Source of the DNA: Bacteroidota bacterium
GTDB lineage: Bacteria; Bacteroidota; Bacteroidia; Chitinophagales; Chitinophagaceae
Direction: 5' to 3'
Assembly: GCA_023386235.1 (NCBI GenBank)
Contig: JAEWKC010000011.1
Location: 1-55,090 of the forward strand
Length of the DNA stretch: 55,090 bases
Each line of letters starts with the position of its first letter. Position 1 is the stretch's first letter. Both the position numbers and the translations under genes were made by a program. The notes under the pieces are model-generated. The model searched no databases. It saw only the letters and a program-made list of their open reading frames with translations, and was not told the origin of the DNA. Of this stretch, positions 41,106 to 48,566 are shown piece by piece.

Positions 41106-41669
41106 ATGACGACGTTATTTATTAAAAATATGGTTTGTAACCGTTGCATCATGGTAGTTCAGAACGAACTTGACAAGCTCGGTTTGGCCGTTGAAAATAT
41201 AAAGCTAGGTGAAATTGCCCTTGCAAAAGAATTAACTTCCAACGAAAAAAATGTTTTGGAGGAAGTCTTGGATCCGTTAGGTTTTGAGATAATTGATGAC
41301 AAAAAAGGCCGTATCATTGAAAAGATAAAGAATATTATTATTGAGCTGGTGCATCATCAGAATAACGATGCCAAAACCAATCTTTCGGATGTGCTAAGTA
41401 GCAAACTACACCACGATTACAACTATTTATCCAGCCTGTTTTCAGAGGTAGAAGGCGCTACCATTGAAAAATACTTTATAGCCCAAAAGATTGAAAAGGT
41501 AAAAGAATTATTGGTATATGATGAGTTGTCTTTAAGTGAAATTGCTTTCCGTTTGAATTATTCAAGCGTAGCCTATTTGAGCAACCAGTTCAAAAAGGTA
41601 ACTGGACTTTCTCCAAGCCATTTCAAACAGATCAGAGAAGATAAAAGAAAGCCGTTGGATGAAGTATAA
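41106..41669 (+). CDS. AraC-type regulator with HMA-like N-terminus
   Basis: A protein of 187 residues joining a heavy-metal-associated-like domain (residues about 1-70, with KNMVCNRCIMVV, Cys11 and Cys14) to an AraC HTH domain (IEKYFIAQKIEKVKELLVYDELSLSEIAFRLNYSSVAYLSNQFKKVTGLSPSHF). The CxxC looks suited to Cu(I) or a related soft metal, so this may be a one-component sensor that binds metal through an HMA-type fold. It stands 176 bases upstream of copA on the same strand. A paralogue begins at 54835. Metal sensing is inferred from the motif and location. Confidence 0.85.
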   Translation: MTTLFIKNMVCNRCIMVVQNELDKLGLAVENIKLGEIALAKELTSNEKNVLEEVLDPLGFEIIDDKKGRIIEKIKNIIIELVHHQNNDAKTNLSDVLSSKLHHDYNYLSSLFSEVEGATIEKYFIAQKIEKVKELLVYDELSLSEIAFRLNYSSVAYLSNQFKKVTGLSPSHFKQIREDKRKPLDEV

Positions 41670-41678
41670 GTAAACATA

Positions 41679-41707
41679 TTAGAGCATTCTCATTAAGAAT
41701 GCTCTAA
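41679..41707 (+). terminator. Stem-loop after the HMA-AraC gene
   Basis: TTAGAGCATTCT and AGAATGCTCTAA form a 12-base perfect stem with a CATTA loop, ten bases after the stop codon. No long T-run follows, so its strength is uncertain. Confidence 0.65.
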
Positions 41708-41844
41708 TATTGCGGATCTCATCCACAATATTAGCTATGGAGGTACCTATTCCGTAAATCTTACAAATCAATTCCAAAATTACACAATAGCCACCATGAT
41801 TATAATGCCCAATTTTGTAGTGTAAAAAATAATACAAACGAAAT

Positions 41845-44064
41845 ATGGCTATAAATAATCAAAATACAAAAAAAGATACCTTTCCTGTATTAGGTATGAC
41901 CTGTGCTTCTTGTGCAGGCAGTGCAGAGAGTATTGTAAAGCATGAGCCGGGAGTCGTTAATGCCTCGGTGAATTTTGCTACGGGCAATCTTACCGTCGAA
42001 TACCTACCAAATATGACCGATGCCCTCAAACTGCAAAAAGCCGTTCAGGGTGTTGGGTACGATTTACTGGTAGAAGACGAAAATAAACAGCAGGAGACAC
42101 TCGAAACGATACACGCTCAGAAATACCAAACGTTAAAAAATAAAACTCTTTGGGCTCTTTTGCTGTCACTCCCAGTGGTGATAATTGGTATGTTCTTTAT
42201 GAATATGCCTTATGGCAATGAAATTATGTGGTTGTTCTCTACGCCTGTTGTACTATGGTTAGGGAGAGACTTTTTCATCAATGCATGGAAACAGGCAAAA
42301 CACCGTTCCGCCAATATGGATACATTAGTAGCCTTGAGTACAGGTATCGCCTATATATTTAGTGTATTCAATATGTTGTTTGCCAGTTTTTGGGAACAAA
42401 GGGGTTTAGAAGCTCACGTATACTTTGAAGCTGCAGCCGTAATTATCGCATTTATCCTGTTAGGAAAGTTGTTAGAGGAAAAAGCCAAAGGAAATACTTC
42501 ATCAGCCATTAAAAAACTGATGGGTTTACAGCCGAAAACGGTTCTGGTAATAGAGGCAGACGGTACTGAAAAACAAAAAGCCATTGAAGACGTAAACGCA
42601 GGCGATACAATCCTTGTAAAACCCGGAGAAAAAATCGCGGTTGATGGTATGGTAACTTCCGGTAGCTCCTATGTTGATGAGAGTATGTTGAGTGGCGAAC
42701 CTGTTCCCGTCCTGAAAAACGAAAACGAAAAGGTATTTGCGGGAACCATAAACCAGAAAGGGAGTTTCCAATTCAGGGCGGTGAAAGTAGGTAAAGAAAC
42801 CATGCTTGCCCAAATCATAAAAATGGTACAGGATGCCCAAGGTAGTAAAGCGCCTGTACAGAAATTGGTAGATAAAATTGCGGGGATCTTTGTTCCGGTA
42901 GTAATTGGTATTGCTATCCTAACGTTTATCCTATGGCTGATTTTAGGAGGTGAGAATGGTGTAGTTCAAGGATTATTGGCAGCCGTTACCGTATTGGTTA
43001 TCGCTTGCCCTTGTGCTTTGGGTTTGGCCACTCCTACGGCTATTATGGTAGGCGTTGGTAAAGGTGCGGAAAAAGGCATCTTGATTAAAGATGCCGAAAG
43101 TCTTGAATTGGCCAAGAAAGTAAATGCAATCGTATTGGATAAAACCGGAACGATTACTGAAGGAAGACCACAAGTAACAAACATTAAATGGCTGAATAAT
43201 GATGACGTTACCCAAGCCATCTTATTAAGTATCGAAAAGCAATCAGAACACCCCTTGGCAGAAGCCGTTGTGAAACATCTTGACGGTGTAGCAACCGCCG
43301 CAATATCAATGTTCGACAGTATTACAGGAAAAGGTGCGAAAGCAGAATATAATAAAGAAATCTACTACGTGGGGAATAAAAAGCTTTTGGCGGAAAATAA
43401 TATCACTGTTTCAGAAGTCTTGCAGCAACAGGCCAACGAATGGGGAAAACAGTCAAAAACGGTTATTTGGTTTTCAGACAGCAAACAGGCCCTTTCGGTA
43501 TTAGCCATATCGGACAAAATAAAAGAAACTTCCATACAGGCAATTAAAGAAATGCAGGATATGGGGATCGACCTTTATATGCTGACCGGTGATAACGAAG
43601 CAACCGCTAAAGCTATTGCCGAACAAACGGGTATTAAACATTACAAGGCAGAAGTATTGCCACAGCACAAAGCAGACTTTGTCAAAGAACTGCAACAGCA
43701 GGGTAAAGTCGTGGCGATGGTGGGTGACGGTATAAACGACAGTACCGCTTTGGCAACCGCCGATGTAAGTATTGCCATGGGTAAAGGAAGTGACATTGCG
43801 ATGGATGTAGCCAAAATGACCATTATTTCATCGGACTTGACTAAAATACCACAGGCAATAAAATTGTCAAAACAGACTGTAGCCACCATTAAACAAAACC
43901 TGTTCTGGGCATTTATCTACAATCTTATAGGTATTCCTATTGCTGCTGGTATTCTTTATCCGATAAACGGCTTCTTGCTTAATCCCATGATTGCAGGTGC
44001 GGCAATGGCATTGAGTAGTGTGAGCGTGGTAAGTAATAGCTTGCGGTTGAAATTGAAAAAGTAA
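41845..44064 (+). CDS. copA: Copper-translocating P1B-type ATPase
   Basis: A 739-residue pump. An N-terminal HMA domain carries GMTCASCAGS (Cys20, Cys23). The membrane ion-site motif CPC is at 388-390 and the phosphorylation motif DKTGT starts at Asp432. SEHPLAEAV is the HP motif, GDGINDSTALATADV the hinge region. YN and MxxSS-type residues near the end (NLIGIPIAAG, GAAMALSSVSVVSNSLRLK) mark the P1B-1 subtype, which exports Cu(I) or Ag(I) from the cytoplasm. It follows the HMA-AraC regulator and is followed by a CopZ-like gene. Confidence 0.95.
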   Translation: MAINNQNTKKDTFPVLGMTCASCAGSAESIVKHEPGVVNASVNFATGNLTVEYLPNMTDALKLQKAVQGVGYDLLVEDENKQQETLETIHAQKYQTLKNKTLWALLLSLPVVIIGMFFMNMPYGNEIMWLFSTPVVLWLGRDFFINAWKQAKHRSANMDTLVALSTGIAYIFSVFNMLFASFWEQRGLEAHVYFEAAAVIIAFILLGKLLEEKAKGNTSSAIKKLMGLQPKTVLVIEADGTEKQKAIEDVNAGDTILVKPGEKIAVDGMVTSGSSYVDESMLSGEPVPVLKNENEKVFAGTINQKGSFQFRAVKVGKETMLAQIIKMVQDAQGSKAPVQKLVDKIAGIFVPVVIGIAILTFILWLILGGENGVVQGLLAAVTVLVIACPCALGLATPTAIMVGVGKGAEKGILIKDAESLELAKKVNAIVLDKTGTITEGRPQVTNIKWLNNDDVTQAILLSIEKQSEHPLAEAVVKHLDGVATAAISMFDSITGKGAKAEYNKEIYYVGNKKLLAENNITVSEVLQQQANEWGKQSKTVIWFSDSKQALSVLAISDKIKETSIQAIKEMQDMGIDLYMLTGDNEATAKAIAEQTGIKHYKAEVLPQHKADFVKELQQQGKVVAMVGDGINDSTALATADVSIAMGKGSDIAMDVAKMTIISSDLTKIPQAIKLSKQTVATIKQNLFWAFIYNLIGIPIAAGILYPINGFLLNPMIAGAAMALSSVSVVSNSLRLKLKK

Positions 44065-44156
44065 AACAGTAAATATCACAAATCAAACAAAGAATAGTAC
44101 AACAGTCGTGTTTAAAAGTATCATCAACTTTGTATCATCATTAAAAAATAAAAAAA

Positions 44157-44387
44157 ATGAAAAATAATAATCAAATTCTACAGTTTAAAACAAACATTAA
44201 CTGCGGCGGTTGCGTAGCATCTGTAAAACCTAATTTGGATATTGCCGATGGTGTATGCCATTGGGAAGTAGATACCACCAATAAGGATAAAGTGTTAACA
44301 GTGAAAGTGGAAGGGATTACAGAACAGGAAATTATTGAAACCGTACAGAAAGCAGGGTTCAAAATTGAGGCGTTAAACAGGGATTAA
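44157..44387 (+). CDS. HMA-domain copper chaperone (CopZ-like)
   Basis: A small protein of 76 residues with a single HMA fold. The metal motif is NCGGC (Cys17, Cys20), although the usual Met before the first cysteine is replaced (INCGGC). The remainder, KVLTVKVEGITEQEIIETVQKAGF, is typical of these ferredoxin-like folds. It probably passes Cu(I) to the CopA-type ATPase encoded 92 bases upstream. A stem-loop follows it closely. Confidence 0.87.
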   Translation: MKNNNQILQFKTNINCGGCVASVKPNLDIADGVCHWEVDTTNKDKVLTVKVEGITEQEIIETVQKAGFKIEALNRD

Positions 44388-44398
44388 CCTCCTTATCC

Positions 44399-44448
44399 AA
44401 ATACCTGTTCGATTGTATCAAACACAATATATAGTTGAACAGGTATTT
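44399..44448 (+). terminator. Stem-loop terminator after the CopZ-like gene
   Basis: AAATACCTGTTC (44399-44410) and GAACAGGTATTT (44437-44448) form a 12-base perfect stem; an ATTGT/ACAAT pairing lies within the loop. It follows the stop codon by 11 bases. Confidence 0.75.
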
Positions 44449-44483
44449 ATTTAATGAGCATAAAAAGGACAATGCAGATTAGA

Positions 44484-44714
44484 CATTCTTTCAATAACGC
44501 TATGTTTGTGGCTCACGATAGTGAAAGATATGCATTACTTTCAAAAATATGTACGAATTAGATAAAACACCAAACAAGAAACACCCGTTAAATATTACCA
44601 GCATTGCCCTGTGTACAACTATGGGAAAGGTGCTATTGGGTTAAGCTAGGAAGAAGCGGTTAAAACCCATACTACAATTCTCAAATGCTTTACCTTGGGG
44701 TAGTGTACAGGGAA
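44484..44714 (+). pseudogene. DUF3347 gene remnant
   Basis: Short stretches in different frames together recall a DUF3347 C-terminus: AHDSERYALLSK, then NMYELDKT (+1), then QETPVKYYQHCPVYNYGKGA up to a stop, then NPYYNSQML in a further frame. The intact gene at 45867 has the same order: LLSKNMYELAKES, VPVYYQHCPMFNNGKGA, NPYYGNKMLTCG. At least three frameshifts and a stop interrupt it, so it is dead. It marks an earlier copy of this gene in the cluster. Confidence 0.75.
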
Positions 44715-44742
44715 CCATTAAAATAAATAAAATACAAAAGTT

Positions 44743-45255
44743 ATGGAAAATACAGAACACAAATACAGTATGCAACAAACAAAGGGGCATAATGCTAAAC
44801 ATTCTTTGGCAAGGTACAAACGCTTTGTCGTAATGGCTGTAGCGATGTTCATAGCAATGTATTTCATTATGTATGCTATGATTGACGGATTGAACAACCT
44901 TATCCCAAATATCAATAATTTTTATATGACCTTGTTGATGGTTTCGGCAATGTTGGTCATTGAATTATGGATAATGAAAGGAATGTATCAAAACAAAAAA
45001 ATTAACTGGGCAATCGTTACTGTTTCCCTCGCAATCGGCATCTTTTCCTGGTTTGGTGTCAGGGAGCAAATAAATGTGAGCGATAAACAATTCATAAAAG
45101 GAATGATACCGCACCACGCAGCAGCAGTATTAATGTCCGAAAAAGCAAAACTTACCGACCCGGAGCTAATACAGCTACAAAAAAATATACTTGAAACACA
45201 GGCAAAGGAAATCGAATTTATGAAGCGTAAACTAAAAGAATTTGAAAACAAGTAA
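44743..45255 (+). CDS. Membrane-anchored DUF305 protein
   Basis: A protein of 170 residues with three membrane segments in the first 105 (FVVMAVAMFIAMYFIMYAMI, FYMTLLMVSAMLVIELWIM, WAIVTVSLAIGIFSWFG) and a C-terminal partial DUF305 domain: DKQFIKGMIPHHAAAVLMSEKAKL, then a long helix. The M-x2-HH pair is kept. Such proteins are frequent beside copA and cus genes, but the role is not established. It starts about 30 bases after the DUF3347 remnant, whose loss may have removed its former upstream partner. Confidence 0.85.
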   Translation: MENTEHKYSMQQTKGHNAKHSLARYKRFVVMAVAMFIAMYFIMYAMIDGLNNLIPNINNFYMTLLMVSAMLVIELWIMKGMYQNKKINWAIVTVSLAIGIFSWFGVREQINVSDKQFIKGMIPHHAAAVLMSEKAKLTDPELIQLQKNILETQAKEIEFMKRKLKEFENK

Positions 45256-45394
45256 GAAAAACAAAATCTTTAATAACATTAAATAGCATTAAATGGAAAA
45301 TAATTTTTTTTTTCACCTGTTGTGCTCATTATAATCTTTTCCACAAATAACTTGCTTTTTACAAAAAAAGCTCTAACTTTACGCCCTGAGTTAT

Positions 45395-45775
45395 ATGTCT
45401 AAAATACTAAAGATATTCTTAAGTATATGCTTACTGGGATTTTTTCTGATCCCAGTGGAAGCCTCGGCATGCTCATCGCATACCACCGAAGTCGTCAAAA
45501 AGGAAAAGTCTTGTTGCGATGATTCGCATCACAGTAATCACACAAACACTTGTGAAAAAGATTGCTGTAAAGATAAGACCGGTGGAGATACCGACTGTTC
45601 GGGAAATTGTGGTCAGAATTCTTGTCACAGTTCTTCTCCTACATATTTGGCACACGATATGATAGATTCTCAGAAAGCATTTCTTTTTGGGGACAAAAAA
45701 TCATTTCCATTATACAAACAACCCTATTATTCTTCAGGGTTTCATTCCATCTGGAAACCGCCTAAAATAGGTTAA
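45395..45775 (+). CDS. Cys/His-rich exported metal-binding candidate
   Basis: A 126-residue protein with an N-terminal signal (ILKIFLSICLLGFFLIPVEASA). The central part is packed with cysteine and histidine (CCDDSHHSNH, CEKDCCKD, CSGNCGQNSCHSS), and the C-terminus is uncharged and aromatic. It should sit in the periplasm or outer envelope and could bind copper or silver. I know no named family that fits. The central part is low-complexity, so homology would be hard to trace. It stands between the membrane DUF305 and DUF3347 genes. Confidence 0.75.
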   Translation: MSKILKIFLSICLLGFFLIPVEASACSSHTTEVVKKEKSCCDDSHHSNHTNTCEKDCCKDKTGGDTDCSGNCGQNSCHSSSPTYLAHDMIDSQKAFLFGDKKSFPLYKQPYYSSGFHSIWKPPKIG

Positions 45776-45866
45776 ACTAATGGCTTTCTAGCCAAAAGTG
45801 TGTCTTGTCGAAAGCTGAACCAGTTTTCGATAATCCCTTATTTTATTATTTTAAAAAATCAACGAA

Positions 45867-46397
45867 ATGAAATCAATATCAAAAATATTGATGGTAGTTA
45901 CTGTATTACTATCAAGTATAAATGGTTTTGCCAAAATCAAACCTGCAAATGAAGTGGCTCAAAACGTCTCTCAACTTACAACTATTTTCGACAACTATTT
46001 TTCCATCAAAGACGCACTGATAAGCAGCGATGCGGGTATGGCGGCTACAAAAGCGAAAAGTATGGCTACAGCTATTAAAGCTGTGGACATGGGCAAGCTT
46101 TCCACAGAAGAGCATAATGTATGGATGAAGGTAGCGAAAGATTTGGCCGGTAGTGCAGAAGCGATTTCAAAATCCAAAGACGTTTCAAAACAAAGGGAAG
46201 CCTTTAACCTACTTTCCAAAAATATGTATGAACTGGCAAAAGAATCTAAACAAGCTGTACCAGTATATTACCAACATTGTCCAATGTTCAACAATGGCAA
46301 GGGAGCAAACTGGTTAAGTAAAGAGTCAGGTATCAAAAATCCTTATTATGGCAATAAGATGCTGACTTGTGGAAGTGTGACTGAAACTATTGAATAG
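45867..46397 (+). CDS. DUF3347 protein (periplasmic)
   Basis: A protein of 176 residues with a signal peptide (ILMVVTVLLSSINGFA). The DUF3347 domain covers the rest: FDNYFSIKDALISSDAGMAATKAKSMATAIKAV, then LLSKNMYELAKES, YYQHCPMFNNGKGANWLS and NPYYGNKMLTCGSV. The cysteine-containing end motifs (HCPMFN and MLTCG) are conserved and may bind copper; the domain also occurs at the C-terminus of some CusB-type adaptors. It resembles the lipoprotein at 46696 but the two are not near-identical. It is the last gene of the A+T-richer module. Confidence 0.9.
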   Translation: MKSISKILMVVTVLLSSINGFAKIKPANEVAQNVSQLTTIFDNYFSIKDALISSDAGMAATKAKSMATAIKAVDMGKLSTEEHNVWMKVAKDLAGSAEAISKSKDVSKQREAFNLLSKNMYELAKESKQAVPVYYQHCPMFNNGKGANWLSKESGIKNPYYGNKMLTCGSVTETIE

Positions 46398-46428
46398 CAA
46401 TAGGTGTGATATCACATTTGCTATAGTT

Positions 46429-46469
46429 GTTTCCATTGCAAGCAATCACTGATTGCTTGCAATGGAAAC
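46429..46469. repeat. Near-perfect 41-base palindrome
   Basis: GTTTCCATTGCAAGCAATCA (46429-46448) and its exact reverse complement (46450-46469) are separated by one base. It follows the DUF3347 stop by 31 bases. It could be a terminator, though no T-run follows, or a recombination or protein-binding site. An extra GCAAGCAATCA lies at about 46509-46519. The sequence composition changes a short way downstream. Confidence 0.7.
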
Positions 46470-46695
46470 TCTAAAGAGACCGTGAAATTGTGGAGCAATC
46501 TGTGACGGCAAGCAATCATAAAGCGTTCAGCAAAAACGATATAGTACCCAATAATCTTTCAAAAAAAACAGGTAGAGAATGCGACTGCACTGATAGCCTT
46601 TACAGGTAATTATGCCGAGGCATCCTCTTTTGAAAATAAAGCAACATATATAAATTACATAAAACAGTTTTAACAATTAACAAAAATCAAAAAAA

Positions 46696-47277
46696 ATGAA
46701 ACTTTTATTTACCGGTTTAATAACCGCCTCGGCAATTCTTTTATCTGCCTGCAACAACAACGCAGATAAGGCTAAAGACAATGCAGAAACGCAACACGAC
46801 ATGGAGAATAAGAATCATATGGATCATAACCAAACTGAAAATACGTCCGTATTCGGGGAGGTGTTTGCACATTACCAGCATCTCACTTTTGCTTTATCAA
46901 ATGATGACGCACAGGAAGCCGCCAGCGGCGCCAAAGCAATCAGTGAAGCAATGGCAAAGGTGGACAAGTCAGGCTTTACTGCTGAACAAACAAAAATGTT
47001 TGCCGACCTCGAAGCCGATATACAGGAACACACAGAACATATTGTGGACAATACCAAAAACATTGCCCATCAAAGAGAACATCTGGTGGGATTGAGTGAA
47101 GACCTTTATGATATTGCCAAAACTTTCGGCGCGGGAAAAACGTATTACAAAACCTTCTGCCCCATGTACAACAACAACCAGGGCGCTTTCTGGCTGAGCG
47201 ACAGCAAGGAAATAAGAAACCCGTATTTCGGCAGTGAAATGCTTACATGCGGCGAAATTCAGGAAGAAATCAAATAA
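46696..47277 (+). CDS. DUF3347 lipoprotein
   Basis: A protein of 193 residues with a lipobox (LLSAC) and a His/Met-rich linker (HDMENKNHMDHNQ), followed by a DUF3347 domain: VFGEVFAHYQHLTFALSNDDAQEAASGAKAI, IAHQREHLVGLSEDLYDIAK, FCPMYNNNQGAFWLS and NPYFGSEMLTCGEI. It is a periplasm-facing lipoprotein likely to bind copper for the Cus-type pump. It starts the G+C-richer module, and its stop lies seven bases before the pump gene. It shares the domain but not close sequence with the protein at 45867. Confidence 0.9.
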   Translation: MKLLFTGLITASAILLSACNNNADKAKDNAETQHDMENKNHMDHNQTENTSVFGEVFAHYQHLTFALSNDDAQEAASGAKAISEAMAKVDKSGFTAEQTKMFADLEADIQEHTEHIVDNTKNIAHQREHLVGLSEDLYDIAKTFGAGKTYYKTFCPMYNNNQGAFWLSDSKEIRNPYFGSEMLTCGEIQEEIK

Positions 47278-47284
47278 AAATAAG

Positions 47285-48562
47285 ATGGTTCAAAAAATAA
47301 TCGAGCTGTCTCTGCGCAACAGGTACATCGTGCTGCTCGTAGCAGCCGGCCTGTTGGTGTGGGGAATATCAGCCATCAATCAAAATCCCATTGACGCCAT
47401 CCCCGACCTGAGCGAAAACCAGGTGATCGTGTACACCGAATGGATGGGACGCAGCCCGCAAATAATAGAAGACCAGATCACCTACCCGCTTGTAAGCAAC
47501 CTGCAAGGCGTGCCGCGTGTGAGCAATATCCGCGCTACTTCTATGTTCGGCATGAGCTTTATTTACATCATTTTTGAAGATGATGTGGATATTTATTGGG
47601 CAAGAACAAGAGTTTTAGAACGCTTAAATTATGCCCAGCGCCTTTTACCGGAAGAAGTTACGCCCGCGCTCGGCCCCGACGGCACAGGCGTAGGACACAT
47701 TTTCTGGTATCACTTTAAAGCGCCGCGTATGGATTTGGGCGAACAAAGGGCGTTGCAGGACTGGTACGTAAAATTTGCTTTGCAAACGGTTCCCGGCGTG
47801 GCGGAAGTGGCATCGTTCGGAGGATTTGAAAAGCAATACCAGATTGTAGTGGATCCGATGAAACTGCAATTCTACAACATTTCTCTTATGGATGTGATGG
47901 AAAAAGTAAGGGCAAACAACAACGATGTAGGCGGCAGTAAATTTGAAATGACTGACATGGCATACATCATACGCGGGCTGGGCTACATAGAAAATAAGGA
48001 AGATGTGGAAAATATTGCTTTAAGCAGCTACAACGGCATTCCTGTGAGAGTGAGAGACATCGGCAGCGTGCAGATGGGCGGAGACCTGCGCCTGGGCATT
48101 TTTGATGCCAATGGCGAAGGAGAAGTAGTGGGAGGAATTGTGGTGATGCGCTACGGCGAAAATGCCGACAAAGTGATCAACGCCGTAAAAGAAAGAATGA
48201 AAGAAGTGGAAAAAGGCTTGCCCCAAGGCGTTACTTTTGAAACTTCTTACGACCGCAGCACACTTATTGAAGCCGCCATTGACAACATCAAATTTAAACT
48301 GATTGAAGAGATCATTGCCGTGGCATTTATTGTCATCATCTTTCTCTTTCACTGGCGCAGCGCTTTGAGCATCATCATTCAAATTCCTATCACCATTGCC
48401 GTGAGTTTTATTTTGCTTAATGCTTTTGGCATTTCTTCCAACATCATGTCGCTCACGGGTATTGCATTGGCAATCGGCGTAATTGTTGACAACGGCATCA
48501 TCATGTCGGAAAATGCTTACCGGCATTTATCTGAATGGCAAAACCAACACAAACCACATTAG
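47285..48562 (+). CDS. CusA-type RND efflux pump, N-terminal part
   Basis: A 425-residue product covering the first transmembrane helix (IVLLVAAGLLVWGISA), the first porter domain (PIDAIPDLSENQVIVYTEWMGRSPQIIEDQITYPL) and helices up to TM4 (SLTGIALAIGVIVDNGIIMSENAYRHL). It is typical of the heavy-metal (CzcA/CusA) subfamily. It ends at TAG 48560-48562 just after TM4, where an intact pump would continue through a cytoplasmic loop. The second half restarts four bases later. A single-base change in the AAAA run near 48541 would join them. Either a frameshift or a two-gene pump is possible. Confidence 0.85.
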   Translation: MVQKIIELSLRNRYIVLLVAAGLLVWGISAINQNPIDAIPDLSENQVIVYTEWMGRSPQIIEDQITYPLVSNLQGVPRVSNIRATSMFGMSFIYIIFEDDVDIYWARTRVLERLNYAQRLLPEEVTPALGPDGTGVGHIFWYHFKAPRMDLGEQRALQDWYVKFALQTVPGVAEVASFGGFEKQYQIVVDPMKLQFYNISLMDVMEKVRANNNDVGGSKFEMTDMAYIIRGLGYIENKEDVENIALSSYNGIPVRVRDIGSVQMGGDLRLGIFDANGEGEVVGGIVVMRYGENADKVINAVKERMKEVEKGLPQGVTFETSYDRSTLIEAAIDNIKFKLIEEIIAVAFIVIIFLFHWRSALSIIIQIPITIAVSFILLNAFGISSNIMSLTGIALAIGVIVDNGIIMSENAYRHLSEWQNQHKPH

Positions 48563-48566
48563 AACA

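Noticed and set aside
46500..46695. Open stretch with VENATALIAFTGNYAEASSFENKA as a possible gene fragment
   Set aside because: The frame is short, starts after a stop with no good start codon, and I could not match it to a family.
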